From an uncultured Eubacteriales bacterium (GTDB lineage: Bacteria; Bacillota; Clostridia; Lachnospirales; Cellulosilyticaceae), in contig URVM01000001.1 of the NCBI GenBank assembly GCA_900551325.1, forward strand, positions 248,001-312,000: DNA of 64,000 nucleotides, written 5' to 3'. The position numbers were made by a program, and so were the translations under genes. Under the pieces are notes generated by a model, which saw nothing but the letters and a program-made list of their open reading frames with translations, was not told the origin of the DNA and ran no database searches. Shown piece by piece: positions 18,901-29,092 of this stretch (within the stretch, counting starts at the first letter, position 1; each line of letters opens with the position of its first letter).

Positions 18901-19329
18901 TTATTGTGCTGCTTCCTCTTCTAAAACAGAAGTACAATTTGGGCAGCGTGTTGCCTTAATTGAAATTTGAGTATAGCAAAATGGACATTCTTTTGTAGTT
19001 GGTTCCTTAGTAGTTTCTTCTGCCTTTTTAGTTCCAAGGTTACTAAGTTTGTTCATCCCTTTTACTAATAAGAAAATTAAAAACGCCATAATCAAAAAGT
19101 TAATAACGGCTGTTATAAACGCACCATAGCGAACATTAACATCACCTATTGTAATGACTAAAGCACTAAAGTCCTCTTGAGCAAATAAACCAATAACAGG
19201 TGAAATTACATCATCAACTAGGGATTTTACTATACCTTGAAAAGCACCCCCTATGATGACTCCGACTGCTAAGTCTAGTACATTACCTCTTAGAGCAAAT
19301 GCTTTAAACTCATTAAGAAATTTTTTCAT
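18901..19329 (-). CDS. mscL: Large-conductance mechanosensitive channel with C-terminal zinc ribbon
   Basis: 142 residues. The N-terminal signature FKAFALRGNVLDLAVGVIIGGAF and two membrane helices define MscL, which opens under membrane tension to release solutes. The usual C-terminal bundle is followed by an acidic linker and a four-Cys ribbon: CPFC, then CPNC about 14 residues later (about 115-132). The ribbon is an addition to the E. coli-type channel and probably binds zinc; its role is unknown. The gene is monocistronic with its own terminator. Confidence 0.93.
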   Translation of the reverse strand: MKKFLNEFKAFALRGNVLDLAVGVIIGGAFQGIVKSLVDDVISPVIGLFAQEDFSALVITIGDVNVRYGAFITAVINFLIMAFLIFLLVKGMNKLSNLGTKKAEETTKEPTTKECPFCYTQISIKATRCPNCTSVLEEEAAQ

Positions 19330-19442
19330 CTTTAAGTTACTCCTTTATTTCTTAAAAGTATTCTCCGTCCATTATATAATATGAACAGTTTTTAAAACAA
19401 GTTATTAAAATAGTAAATATACTTTTAGCATAAAGCTAATCT

Positions 19443-20417
19443 TTATAGTTCTTCTCCTGGGTAATTTACACCCCATTCTTTTCTAAGTCCGTCCATTATT
19501 CTCATGACACGAAGTGTTTCTTCATGAGGCATTTCATCACATTCTAACTTGCCTTCTTTCATTGCACGAGTAGCTGCCTCTACTTGGTATTCATAGCCAC
19601 TAATTTGTTTTGGCACTTCTACACGTTTAATCATTTCTCTATCTGTATTATAAACAGAAATACTTTCACAATTATTAATATTTTCTATTACCATATAGCC
19701 TTTATCTCCATAAATAATACCTTGTCTATCAGATAAAGCTAGTGTTGTACTATTTAAAACTGCCATTTCACCAGTCTTATAAGTAAATGTAATGCTATTT
19801 TGTAAGTCCACTCCTGTATCTGACAAAATGGCTGTAGAACTTATCTTTTCAATGTCCGTCCCAAATACCATAAGTGCAAAGTTAATTGTATAAACCCCAA
19901 TATCTAATAATGCACCACCTGCTAATTCTGGCTTTCTAATACGCTCCTTATGGGCAATTACATAACCTAAGTTAGCTGTAAGGGTCATTGGCTTACCAAT
20001 AATCCCACTTGCTAATAATTCATTAATCATCTTTCTAGATGGCATATATCTTGTCCATATTGCTTCTGTAATAAGTACACCTTTTTCATAAGCTAGTTTA
20101 AATAGCTCTTCGGCTTCTTTTGCATTACGTGTAAAGGCTTTTTCACAAAGTACTGACTTACCATGTTCTATACAAAGTTTAGCATGTTCATAATGGTGGG
20201 AATGAGGTGTGGCAATATAAATAAGGTCTACTGCCTCATCTTGTACCAGTTCTTCATAAGAACCATATGCCTTTTCAAACCCATAAGTATTTGCAAAATT
20301 TTGAGCACGATCTTTATTTCTAGCAGCTATCCCGTAGCAAGTAACCCCTTCCATTTGTTTAAGTGTAGCTGCCATAAGTGTAGCAATTTTTCCTGCTCCT
20401 AAAATACCTATTTTCAT
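19443..20417 (-). CDS. Gfo/Idh/MocA-family NAD(P)-dependent oxidoreductase
   Basis: 324 residues. The Rossmann motif is GILGAGKIA near the start, followed by the family motif CEKAFTRNAKEAEEL (EKP-type, with Ala for Pro) around residue 92 and the GGALLDIGVYTINFA segment near 166. The family oxidises or reduces sugars and related polyols; the substrate here is unknown. A leader of about 300 nt separates it from the upstream terminator. Confidence 0.88.
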   Translation of the reverse strand: MKIGILGAGKIATLMAATLKQMEGVTCYGIAARNKDRAQNFANTYGFEKAYGSYEELVQDEAVDLIYIATPHSHHYEHAKLCIEHGKSVLCEKAFTRNAKEAEELFKLAYEKGVLITEAIWTRYMPSRKMINELLASGIIGKPMTLTANLGYVIAHKERIRKPELAGGALLDIGVYTINFALMVFGTDIEKISSTAILSDTGVDLQNSITFTYKTGEMAVLNSTTLALSDRQGIIYGDKGYMVIENINNCESISVYNTDREMIKRVEVPKQISGYEYQVEAATRAMKEGKLECDEMPHEETLRVMRIMDGLRKEWGVNYPGEEL

Positions 20418-20726
20418 ATATATTTCCTTTCTTAATTCATTTTTATAATCATTTATTTTACTTTATACCATTAGCACCTTTAAGGTTAGCTCACTGTAAT
20501 TATTAAACCTTTAACAGAAATAACATTCTCTTACAAAAATATCCTTCTTAATTTAAGTATATCATATTTATTACCTACTTAACTACGCTCATTTGGTACA
20601 TATTAACATTATCTAAAGCAAGCAAGTGGCGAATAACCTGCCAGCTAAGCACCCTCCTGAAAGAAAGGGGGTATACTTCCCCTGCCCCCTTATACGCTAG
20701 AAAAACAGAACTTTCTAGCATACAAA
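20418..20726 (-). other. Long leader or spacer with a GC-rich patch
   Basis: No gene is seen. The segment 20628-20697 is unusually G/C-rich for this genome and contains C-runs, a G-run and the complementary words CCTGCC and TGGCAG on one strand. It would form part of the 5' leader of the oxidoreductase gene. I could not match it to a known riboswitch. Confidence 0.3.
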
Positions 20727-20766
20727 AAGCTACATGGATCATATTTTATTCCATGTAGCTTTTTGC
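20724..20766 (-). terminator. Terminator of the DUF3787 gene
   Basis: AAAAAGCTACATGGA and a matching TTCCATGTAGCTTTTT arm form a stem of about 14 bp with a 10-nt loop, 55 nt downstream of the gene on the minus strand. Confidence 0.75.
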
Positions 20767-20820
20767 AATCTAGTTTAGATCATCCCAATACAAGTATTAC
20801 TTTAATCACTTATTGAGTTT

Positions 20821-21012
20821 TTAAAGTCTACTCCCATTATCTACCCAATCTTTAGCATCCTCAACAGCTTGTTCAGAAGGAACACCTACCTTAGCATTTG
20901 TAACTGTATACTTAATATCACAAATTGCTGCTGTTTCATTACTCTTCACAAGTTTTTGAGTCTCTTTAGATAGGACTTTTTCCTTTTTATCTGATGGTTT
21001 ATGCATGGTCAT
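20821..21012 (-). CDS. DUF3787-like small protein
   Basis: 63 residues. The C-terminal half (ICDIKYTVTNAKVGVPSEQA followed by VEDAKDWVDNGSRL) matches my memory of DUF3787, a short clostridial domain of unknown function. The N-terminus is lysine-rich. Two in-frame ATGs (21012, 21006) lie near AAAGGAG. Confidence 0.7.
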   Translation of the reverse strand: MTMHKPSDKKEKVLSKETQKLVKSNETAAICDIKYTVTNAKVGVPSEQAVEDAKDWVDNGSRL

Positions 21013-21077
21013 ATCACTCCTTTGTAGTTAGTATGACCTATTGCTTTTAACCTATTCTCTTGTATTTATACACTTTA

Positions 21078-22376
21078 TTACTTCCCTGAAATAAGGACTC
21101 CATTAACAGCCATATAAGGAAGTACACTATTTCCATCTACACTTACTTCTTTAGAAATAGCTACTATATGATTTAATAAGTCAGCTAGATTACCACTAAT
21201 CATGGTTTCACTAATGGCACCTACTACTTGACCATCTTCTATAAGGAAACTATTTTTAGCAACACCTGAGAAATCACCATTTGTAGATGGTTGACCTCCT
21301 GAAAATCTGCCTACTATAATACCTTTTTTGATACCTTTAATCATATCTTCTACTAAAGTGTCGCCTGGTTCAATAATCATACTATAAGAAGAGTTTTTAG
21401 CTCTTTCAAAACCAGATTTATTGGCAATATATAAAGAAAGCATAAAGTTGTTTAATACACCTTCTTTAATTACATCATAATTTTCTGAAAGGAAACCTTC
21501 TGCTGTATAAGTTTCTCCACATACAATACGTTCATCTAAAGGCTTTATACTAAGTGTTAGTCTAGAATCTGCTACTTTTTCACCTAATTTATCTTTCCAT
21601 ATACTTGTGCCATCAAGTATAACACCATCACTTACAAAGTTACCTAATACACCATACATAAATGACATTAAGCATCCTGGAGGCATAAGTATTGTTCCTT
21701 CAAACTTTCCTTCAAGTGGTATGGTTTGAAGTTGCTTTTCTACATCTATTAAATCTTCTTCAATAGTAGCTAATGTAATAAATGGTGCATCTAAATTATC
21801 CGTTATTACCCCTGTGCCGAAAAATGAGGTCGTCTTTTCCCCTTCATGGGCTGAAAACATAAGCTCTACACTATATTTTCCTTCTGTAGTTTCAAATATT
21901 GTACCATTTGTATTTTCATACACACTTTGGGATTTTTGGTGACTTACAATCATTTGCTCAAGTATAATCTTAGGATGATTTACTTTAATAGTCTCTAATA
22001 ATTCACGAGTTCTTTCGAATAAACGATCTGTATCTGGTTCAGGAGAACCCTTTACAAAAATCTTTTTTTCCACCTTAGGTGCAATATCCCATGCTGGATC
22101 TACCTGAGCTGCTTCTGCTACTTGAATACAATTTTCTACAGCCTCATAAATAGCCTTATCATCAAAATGGTTAATACTTAAAGACCCTTTCTTCCCTTCT
22201 TTAAACATAGTCATACTAAGAGCCTGGTCAAACAAAGTACGAAATAAGGAAAATTCTCCTCCGTCTACATTGAATTCACGGGTTTCTTTTTTATTTGCTA
22301 CACAGTAACCCTTCTCTACTCCATGTCCACGAAATGCTTCTATTGTTCCACTTGTTATTTGTCTTAACTGTTCCAT
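21078..22376 (-). CDS. TldE/PmbA-family metalloprotease subunit
   Basis: 432 residues in the TldD/PmbA fold but lacking the HExxxH zinc motif, as expected of the TldE (PmbA) partner. The heterodimer with TldD cleaves unfolded or modified peptides inside the cell. Family features include GDFSGVAKNSFLIEDGQVVG and MISGNLADLL near the C-terminus. It starts at the base after the tldD stop, so the two are almost certainly coupled. Confidence 0.88.
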   Translation of the reverse strand: MEQLRQITSGTIEAFRGHGVEKGYCVANKKETREFNVDGGEFSLFRTLFDQALSMTMFKEGKKGSLSINHFDDKAIYEAVENCIQVAEAAQVDPAWDIAPKVEKKIFVKGSPEPDTDRLFERTRELLETIKVNHPKIILEQMIVSHQKSQSVYENTNGTIFETTEGKYSVELMFSAHEGEKTTSFFGTGVITDNLDAPFITLATIEEDLIDVEKQLQTIPLEGKFEGTILMPPGCLMSFMYGVLGNFVSDGVILDGTSIWKDKLGEKVADSRLTLSIKPLDERIVCGETYTAEGFLSENYDVIKEGVLNNFMLSLYIANKSGFERAKNSSYSMIIEPGDTLVEDMIKGIKKGIIVGRFSGGQPSTNGDFSGVAKNSFLIEDGQVVGAISETMISGNLADLLNHIVAISKEVSVDGNSVLPYMAVNGVLISGK

Positions 22377-23762
22377 TTAGCGACCTCCTATCATTACTTT
22401 ACAACGTAGTGCTGGTCCACCCATCCCCACTGGCATAGGTTGTTTTTTACCACAAAATCCTGAACTTGACCAAACCATCTCATCGGATACTTGATCAACT
22501 GTTTTAAGCATATCAAAGGCTACCCCTGATATGGTTGTATCTAATATAGCACGGCCAAGCTTTCCTTTTTTGATTTCATAGCCCATACATACACCGAACA
22601 TAAACTCACCTGTTGTATCTGCTTGACCATTGTTTGTATCAATAAAATAGTAGCCATCCTCAACAGAGGCAATCATTTCTTCTAGTTTATCTTTTCCTGG
22701 CAAGATAGCTGTATTTCTCATACGAATAAGTGGCTCATCTGAAAAACCAAAAGCTCTAGCATTTCCTTGTGGCTTCATACCAAAATGCTGTGCTGTTTCT
22801 CTATTATTCATATAGCTCTTTAAAATACCTTTTTCAATAATTACGCAATCTTCTGCTGGCGTACCTTCATCATCTATATAAACTGGAAGTGGTACCCTCT
22901 TACCAAAGGCAGTATGAGCAAAGTCTACAAGGGTTACAAGTTCAGATGCTACTTGTTTATTTAAGTTATGTCCTGCTACTGAACCACCTAGTACAAGGTC
23001 TGCTTCTACAGTATGACCTACAGCTTCATGTGCTAACATTCCTGATAAAACACCGCCTAAAATAACAGTCTTTTGACCTGCCTCAGTGTGTACGCCTTCT
23101 TTTTTTCTCATCAAGCTTTCATAAAGCTGATCAATCTGAGGATAAAGATGTGCTGGATCTGTAAAGGTCTCATCAAAAGTTCCAAACCCACCTATACTTC
23201 TAAAGAGTTCTATAGGTGTTCCCTCTTTAGATTTAGCATTTAAGAATAAGTAAATATAACTTCTTGGTATAGCTGTATGTCCATAATAGCCATCTGAAGT
23301 ACATAATATTTTTTCCATAGAATCTTCATAAGCTATAACAGAACGACTAGATAAGTCTGGATACTTACTCATTAGATAGTTATCTATTTCTTTTACAAAT
23401 TCAATATATCTTTTTTGCTCTACTTCCTTAATACTTCTATGTAGTGCCTGCACCCCTGTTTCAATAGCCGGAAACATTGGCTTACCCTTTTGTACATGCT
23501 GGTCCATAAAGATTGCATTTTCTGTAGCTGCTTTAAGTACAGCTTCACTAGCTTCCTCGCTACACTCTGCAAGAGATGAAAAACCATAGACGCCATTTTT
23601 ATATACTCTTGCTGATACACCTGATGTTTCTGTACGCTCATTAGCTGTCAGATTTCCCGCTACTAATCCTATTCTTCTTTTTCTATTGATTTGAGCACGT
23701 AATTCTGTATGTACTCCTTCTGCAAATAATTGCTTTTTACTCGTAATAACATCTCTAAGCAA
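22377..23762 (-). CDS. tldD: TldD metalloprotease subunit
   Basis: 461 residues. The zinc-binding motif HEAVGH is at 245-250, followed by EADLVLGGS; GEFMFGVCMGYEIKKGK in the C-terminal part is also typical. The start is TTG at 23762 with AAAGGGGG placed 7 nt upstream. It forms the active heterodimer with the next gene. No modified-peptide precursor gene was seen beside it, so it is more likely a general protease than a dedicated bacteriocin maturase. Confidence 0.9.
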   Translation of the reverse strand: MLRDVITSKKQLFAEGVHTELRAQINRKRRIGLVAGNLTANERTETSGVSARVYKNGVYGFSSLAECSEEASEAVLKAATENAIFMDQHVQKGKPMFPAIETGVQALHRSIKEVEQKRYIEFVKEIDNYLMSKYPDLSSRSVIAYEDSMEKILCTSDGYYGHTAIPRSYIYLFLNAKSKEGTPIELFRSIGGFGTFDETFTDPAHLYPQIDQLYESLMRKKEGVHTEAGQKTVILGGVLSGMLAHEAVGHTVEADLVLGGSVAGHNLNKQVASELVTLVDFAHTAFGKRVPLPVYIDDEGTPAEDCVIIEKGILKSYMNNRETAQHFGMKPQGNARAFGFSDEPLIRMRNTAILPGKDKLEEMIASVEDGYYFIDTNNGQADTTGEFMFGVCMGYEIKKGKLGRAILDTTISGVAFDMLKTVDQVSDEMVWSSSGFCGKKQPMPVGMGGPALRCKVMIGGR

Positions 23763-23904
23763 TGACTCGTCCCCCTTTACTTAATTATACAAGTTAAATA
23801 AATTAAGTATATTCTAAATTTTAAATTCTATTCTTATTATATCTAATGTCCTATAAAATGTCTATGTTCCCTTTAATTCTCTCCATTAAAAAAATATCTT
23901 TTTA

Positions 23905-23948
23905 GCATTAAAAAACTACACAAATTCAGATATAAAATTTGTGTAGTT
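23905..23948 (-). terminator. Terminator of the choloylglycine hydrolase-family gene
   Basis: AACTACACAAATT (23914-23926) pairs with AATTTGTGTAGTT (23936-23948). On the minus strand the stem is followed by a run of six T. Confidence 0.75.
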
Positions 23949-23970
23949 CTCTAACTTTTATTGTACTATT

Positions 23971-24972
23971 TTATTTAAGCTTTTTATTTTGTTCATAGAT
24001 TACAAGTGTATCCTTATAATCAAATACTTTAATACTACTAGCATCCAACTCTTCTTCATTCATTGAGATGGCATTAATTTGTGGATTTTTATAAGTTATA
24101 TAATAATAAATCCCTTTTTCTTGCCACATACAAGAAGTATATAAAGTAATATCATTTTTTCCTTCTGGTGTAATCACCGTACCACCCACCATAGCTACAT
24201 TAGCAAGTATATGGAAAAACTCTGCTATACCCTCTTCAATATTTTCTAGAAAGGTAGCATGACTTTTAAGATAAGCTGCTCTTACAAATCTAGATGGTGG
24301 TGTAAAATCACCTGGTAAACCATGAAGCCCTACACCTTGTCCTAATGGTACAAGTTTTTCCTTATACCAAGTAGTACTATCTGGCTGAGTAGAAGATAAA
24401 CCTATATATTGACGTAAATGAGTAAGGTGCCAATCAAAAGTAGGTGAGTTAGTAAGTACCCCTACTGTGTTGTCATATACTTTAAGTCCCTCTTTAGTTT
24501 TTTCAATGACTATGCTATCTCCTGTACAATCCGTTACAATCCAGTGAAGGGTAGGTATAGGTGTAACAGGTGAAAAAGGTTGATCCACTAAGTTTACTTT
24601 AGGAATAGCATCTTTCACCTCTGAAAGCTTATCAAAGTTACTCAATATCCAAAGCATCAAATCATAAGGTCCTAAATTCACTTTTCCTGCTTCTTGTTTT
24701 GGCTCATAATAAGCATACCCTGGAAAATTAAGCCCTGCACATGCCAGTCCTTTTTCATTCAAACCATCTGCGAGAAGTGGATGATTATCCATAACTGCTG
24801 CCATACCTAATATGGCGTACTTGGTTTTATTTACTTCTCCTGTTATAACATTCTTCCAACTATACTGTCTTGGTACTAAGATAACATGTTGACCAAAATT
24901 ATATTCTATGTCCATGTTACGCCCAAATAGGTGATTCCCATCTTTTGTCTTAAGCGTTAATCCTGTGCACAT
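23971..24972 (-). CDS. Choloylglycine hydrolase-family N-terminal nucleophile amidase
   Basis: 333 residues. The protein begins MCTGLTLKTKDG, exposing Cys2 as the nucleophile after Met removal; Arg18 and Asp21 in GRNMD and the N-x-N segment near residue 80 (MDNHPLLADGLNEKGL) are the expected active-site surroundings. The family contains bile salt hydrolases, penicillin V acylases and acyl-homoserine-lactone acylases. Sequence alone does not decide the substrate. No signal peptide is present. Single gene with its own terminator. Confidence 0.9.
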   Translation of the reverse strand: MCTGLTLKTKDGNHLFGRNMDIEYNFGQHVILVPRQYSWKNVITGEVNKTKYAILGMAAVMDNHPLLADGLNEKGLACAGLNFPGYAYYEPKQEAGKVNLGPYDLMLWILSNFDKLSEVKDAIPKVNLVDQPFSPVTPIPTLHWIVTDCTGDSIVIEKTKEGLKVYDNTVGVLTNSPTFDWHLTHLRQYIGLSSTQPDSTTWYKEKLVPLGQGVGLHGLPGDFTPPSRFVRAAYLKSHATFLENIEEGIAEFFHILANVAMVGGTVITPEGKNDITLYTSCMWQEKGIYYYITYKNPQINAISMNEEELDASSIKVFDYKDTLVIYEQNKKLK

Positions 24973-25041
24973 TTTTACACATCCTTTATGTCTTTTTACA
25001 CAGTTATCTTATCCAAAACATATTATTTTTATAATAATTGA

Positions 25042-25383
25042 TTAAGTCCATTCTTTCCAAATTTCTGGTTTATAGCCTATAGTCGCTTGTTTACCATTTC
25101 TTACAATAGGTGACTTAAGAAGCTGAGGATACTCTAGCACCCTCTTTTCCTTACTAGCATGAGAAGCATATTGAATACGATAGACTGCTTCTTTATCTTT
25201 ACAGTTTTCATCAATCATAGCTATAATCCCACCTACAGCTTGTTTTACACTATTTAATTCACCTTGACTTAAACCTTTCTCCTTAAGATTGATAAATTGA
25301 AATTTAATACCCCGCTCCTTAAAGTAACGTTCTGCCTTTTTCGTATCATTACATTTTTTTGTTCCAAATATTTGTATGTTCAT
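25042..25383 (-). CDS. ArsC/Spx-like thioredoxin-fold protein
   Basis: 113 residues. The N-terminal GTKKCNDTKKAERYF carries the single active-site Cys of the ArsC family. The C-terminal LLKSPIVRNGKQATIGYKPE resembles the ArsC/YffB substrate loop, where the known family has a conserved Arg. It may be a glutathione- or thioredoxin-linked reductase rather than an arsenate reductase; no other ars genes are nearby. Confidence 0.82.
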   Translation of the reverse strand: MNIQIFGTKKCNDTKKAERYFKERGIKFQFINLKEKGLSQGELNSVKQAVGGIIAMIDENCKDKEAVYRIQYASHASKEKRVLEYPQLLKSPIVRNGKQATIGYKPEIWKEWT

Positions 25384-25646
25384 CCTTATAAATCCTTTTC
25401 TACTAATTCACTATTTACTATACCTTTTTTCATATAGTGTTGCAATTAATTAAAATTCATACACCCCTCCCCATTCTTTCTCCCCTTATTTCATTAATCC
25501 AAATTTAAATATTATAAAAATCATACTATCAATAAAATTAAAGGCCACCTTAGCACAAACCTAAACTTGTATAATATAGTTTAAAATTATACAATATAAT
25601 ATAAATCTTATATTTACTAAATCATGTTTACATAAGGAGAATCAAA

Positions 25647-26582
25647 ATGAAAAAAGCATTTACCTTAGGCATTATAGCATCTTTCTTTTTTTCATTTACT
25701 TTTATTCTTAATAGCCAAATGAACATCTCTGGAGGAAGCTGGCTTTGGAGTTCCTCATTAAGATATTTATTCATGTTACCTCTGCTATTTATTATGATGC
25801 TAGTTACTAAAAAGCTTAACCCTGTTATTTTAGAAATAAAAAAGAATCCCATAGGTTGGTTCATCTGGAGTACTGTTGGCTTTGGTTTATTTTATGCACC
25901 TTTAAGCTTAGCCTCTGAGTATGGCGCTTCATGGCTTGTAGCAGGAACATGGCAAATAACAATCATTGCAGGCGCATTACTCTCACCTTTCCTTGTGACT
26001 AAAGTTGAAACTCCAAAAGGTGTCATGAAGGAAAGAAATAAACTTCCTAAAAAGTTCCTCTTAATCTCTTCTATCATATTAATAGGTATTTTTATTATGC
26101 AATTTGAACATGCAAAATCACTTTCACTATCTGAATGCTTCATGGGCATATTCCCTGTTGTTATTGCTGCCTTTAGTTATCCTTTAGGTAATCGAAAGAT
26201 GATCTCTATTTGCAATAATCAACTAAACACCACCCAAAGAGTCTTTGGTATGACCCTCTGCAGTCTACCTTTTTGGCTCATCATAGCTACCTTCGCCACT
26301 GTATCCGTTGGTCTTCCTAGCCAATCCCAATTACTACAATCTTTTATTGTTGCAAGCTTTTCTGGTATTATTGCCACTGTACTATTCTTCAAAGCAACAG
26401 ATTTAGTAAGCGGCGACAACCACAAGCTAGCTATTATTGAATCCACCCAATCTGGTGAAGTAATTTTCACCTTATTAGGTAGTATCTTATTTTTAAAAGA
26501 TTCATTTCCAACGCCTATTGCTATCCTAGGTCTATCTTTAGTTATTATTGGAATGATTTTAAACAGTTTGTCCCAATCATAA
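25647..26582 (+). CDS. DMT-superfamily multidrug efflux transporter
   Basis: 311 residues with about nine to ten hydrophobic helices, matching the multidrug-resistance efflux branch of the drug/metabolite transporter superfamily (FFFSFTFILNSQMNISGGSW, later TDLVSGDNHKLAIIESTQSGE). AAGGAG lies 7 nt before the ATG. It stands alone, divergent from the ArsC-like gene; the substrate is unknown. Confidence 0.85.
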   Translation: MKKAFTLGIIASFFFSFTFILNSQMNISGGSWLWSSSLRYLFMLPLLFIMMLVTKKLNPVILEIKKNPIGWFIWSTVGFGLFYAPLSLASEYGASWLVAGTWQITIIAGALLSPFLVTKVETPKGVMKERNKLPKKFLLISSIILIGIFIMQFEHAKSLSLSECFMGIFPVVIAAFSYPLGNRKMISICNNQLNTTQRVFGMTLCSLPFWLIIATFATVSVGLPSQSQLLQSFIVASFSGIIATVLFFKATDLVSGDNHKLAIIESTQSGEVIFTLLGSILFLKDSFPTPIAILGLSLVIIGMILNSLSQS

Positions 26583-26717
26583 AATTCACTTATACTAAAA
26601 CCTTCTTTTTAAATTTTACTATTCCATTTTTGCTAAGTATATATTAATTAGTAAGTTGAAAAAATAAGTAGTAACTATTGAACTATACGTTTTAAAAGGA
26701 AGTAGTTATAGAAATTT

Positions 26718-26781
26718 AAAGCCATCTTAAAGTTCAGTCTTCTCTTATGATATACACAGACTAAACTTAAGATGGCTTATT
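26718..26781 (-). terminator. Terminator of the GH31 gene
   Basis: AAGCCATCTTAA and TTAAGATGGCTT arms, extended by imperfect pairing of the next ten bases, enclose an 18-nt loop, 17 nt after the GH31 stop on the minus strand. Confidence 0.65.
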
Positions 26782-26797
26782 GTATTTCTATATTATT

Positions 26798-28921
26798 TTA
26801 TAAAGCTTCATCTATAACATAAGTTTTTTCTGTAGCAGTCTCATAGAAAATCCCTTTAATCTTTTTAATACCACTACTCTTTATTTTATGCTTATCTACA
26901 GATATGCCTTCTTCTTTTCTAATGGCTTCAATACTTATTGTATTTTTCTCTAAGTCATAGTCATGACCTTGTCCATCATCATTGTAGTACTTATATGTAC
27001 ATTGTTTACTACCATATCCAATGACTGTTATTTGACCTAAATCCATCTCTGCTGTATGGCTTGCAGATTGACCTAAAATGAGCATGCGATTTGGACGAAT
27101 AAAGATTGGCACCTGATCTAAAGATACTTTAATATAATGATGGCCTTTTTTCATTTCTTTCAAACTATACTTTTCTTCACTCTCAAATGTTACAAGAAGC
27201 ATATCTTCTGGTAAGTACACATAGCGACCTGATTGATTTTGCTCATATACAGGTGTCACCATAATGCTATCCCCTACTAATAATTGATCTTCTACTTCTT
27301 TTACGTATTCGTCATCATACTCAAAGGCCAGTGGTTTAAAGAGCATGCCATCTGTTAAGGTTGCCTTCATATATTCACTATATAAATAAGGAATAAGGGC
27401 ATAACGTAATTTGATTAAATTTCTAAATCGCTCTATACCATCAAATTCATAAGGTTCTTGCTGTCTCGTATAAGCTGCTGTATGGTTACGTAAAAGAGGG
27501 GTGAAAATACCAAACTGTAACCATCTTATAAGTAAATCTTCTGTTGTATTGTCACTAAAACCTCCAATATCTGCACCACTATATAAAAACCCACACATAT
27601 TAAGAGATGGCATCATTTTAATATTTAAAGCCAAGTGACTCCACCAAGAACGGTTGTCCCCTGTCCATATACCACCATATCGGTGCATACCTATATAAGA
27701 TGCTCTTGAGAAAAGTAACATCCTTTCATCAGGTTTTATCTTGCTAAAAGCCTCACCTGCTGCACGGGTCATATAATAACCATATAAATTATGTACATCA
27801 TAATGTCTTACACGCTTTCCATCCATATTATGATACATAGCCTTAAAGTAAGACTCCTTATTCATAATCTGGCTAAAGCTATCTTTAATTTGAAAGAACT
27901 TGCCTAAGTCTATATTTTCTCCTTTAGCTGCCACTACATTATTCATAGCTTCTTCCATAGCTTCAGGCGTATAGAAAATAGCTGGTTCATTCATATCATT
28001 CCAAAAACCATCAATCCCTAAGTCAATGAGCCCCTTGTACTGTGCCCCAAACCAGCTTCTTGTTTCACTATTTAAAAAGTCTGGGAAATGCACTCTTCCA
28101 GGCCATACTGCAGCATCAAAAGGTTTCTCTTCCTTATTAGTTACAAAATAACCTTTTTCCACCCCTTCATCATAAACACTATAGCCTGATTCTACCTTCA
28201 CACCTGCATCAATAATAGGAATTAAACGAATCCCCTTTTCCTTCATCTCACTTACAAATGCTTTAAAGTCTGGGAACTTCTCCTCATCAATCGTAAAATC
28301 TTTTAGTCTTTCCATATAATCAATATCTAAATAAATAGAATCTAAAGGTAAATCATTGTCTCTAAATCCCTTTGCTACTGCACGTACTTCTTCACAAGTT
28401 TTATAGCTCCATCTACTTTGTTGGTACCCAAAAGCCCATTTAGGTGGAATATAACTTCTACCAATCAATCTTCTAAAATGACTTACCACTTCAAGTAAGG
28501 TATCCCCTTCTATCACATAAATCTCTAAATCCATAGTCTCTGCCTTAATAGAAAGTTGATTTAAATGGGTATATCCAATATCAAAAGTGACTCTTCCTGG
28601 ATAATCTACAAAAATACCAAAAGGTTTTTCTTCCCCTATGACTAGAAAATTATGTGCTCCATATAAGGAACGCTTTGTCTCCGTATGCATATCATCATCT
28701 GAACAAAAGCTTTCATAAATCCATCCTCTTTTGTTAATCCCTCTTATACTTTCTCCAAGTCCATAGACTACTGTATCCTCTTTTTCAAAAGTATAACGAA
28801 AGCAACCCTCTTCAAACTTTAACCAAGTTAACTCATTACCTAACTCTATATCTTCCACTACAACGGCCCCTGTAGGAATAGGTGTTCCATATATATAACG
28901 CTTAATTGGCATCCTTCTCAT
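26798..28921 (-). CDS. GH31 family glycosidase (alpha-glucosidase/xylosidase type)
   Basis: 707 residues. The GH31 nucleophile is Asp309 in GFWNDMNEP and the acid/base is Asp422 in WTGDNRSWW; the barrel entry WAFGYQQSRWSY (about 162-173) is also typical. A beta-sandwich precedes the barrel and two small beta domains follow. No signal peptide, so it acts on imported alpha-glycosides. AAGGAG is 7 nt before the ATG at 28921. It appears monocistronic. Confidence 0.93.
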   Translation of the reverse strand: MRRMPIKRYIYGTPIPTGAVVVEDIELGNELTWLKFEEGCFRYTFEKEDTVVYGLGESIRGINKRGWIYESFCSDDDMHTETKRSLYGAHNFLVIGEEKPFGIFVDYPGRVTFDIGYTHLNQLSIKAETMDLEIYVIEGDTLLEVVSHFRRLIGRSYIPPKWAFGYQQSRWSYKTCEEVRAVAKGFRDNDLPLDSIYLDIDYMERLKDFTIDEEKFPDFKAFVSEMKEKGIRLIPIIDAGVKVESGYSVYDEGVEKGYFVTNKEEKPFDAAVWPGRVHFPDFLNSETRSWFGAQYKGLIDLGIDGFWNDMNEPAIFYTPEAMEEAMNNVVAAKGENIDLGKFFQIKDSFSQIMNKESYFKAMYHNMDGKRVRHYDVHNLYGYYMTRAAGEAFSKIKPDERMLLFSRASYIGMHRYGGIWTGDNRSWWSHLALNIKMMPSLNMCGFLYSGADIGGFSDNTTEDLLIRWLQFGIFTPLLRNHTAAYTRQQEPYEFDGIERFRNLIKLRYALIPYLYSEYMKATLTDGMLFKPLAFEYDDEYVKEVEDQLLVGDSIMVTPVYEQNQSGRYVYLPEDMLLVTFESEEKYSLKEMKKGHHYIKVSLDQVPIFIRPNRMLILGQSASHTAEMDLGQITVIGYGSKQCTYKYYNDDGQGHDYDLEKNTISIEAIRKEEGISVDKHKIKSSGIKKIKGIFYETATEKTYVIDEAL

Positions 28922-29092
28922 TTCTATTCTCCTTGTATCTCTATCTAATTTTTATATTAAAATTTATAATTAAATAACTATACTTATTTATATCATAATA
29001 TCTAGTATATTTAAAGTTAGTTTACACATCAGCCATTTTATATCTGTACTCACTTTTATTCGCTACTACCAACTTTATCCACTCAGAAAAGT

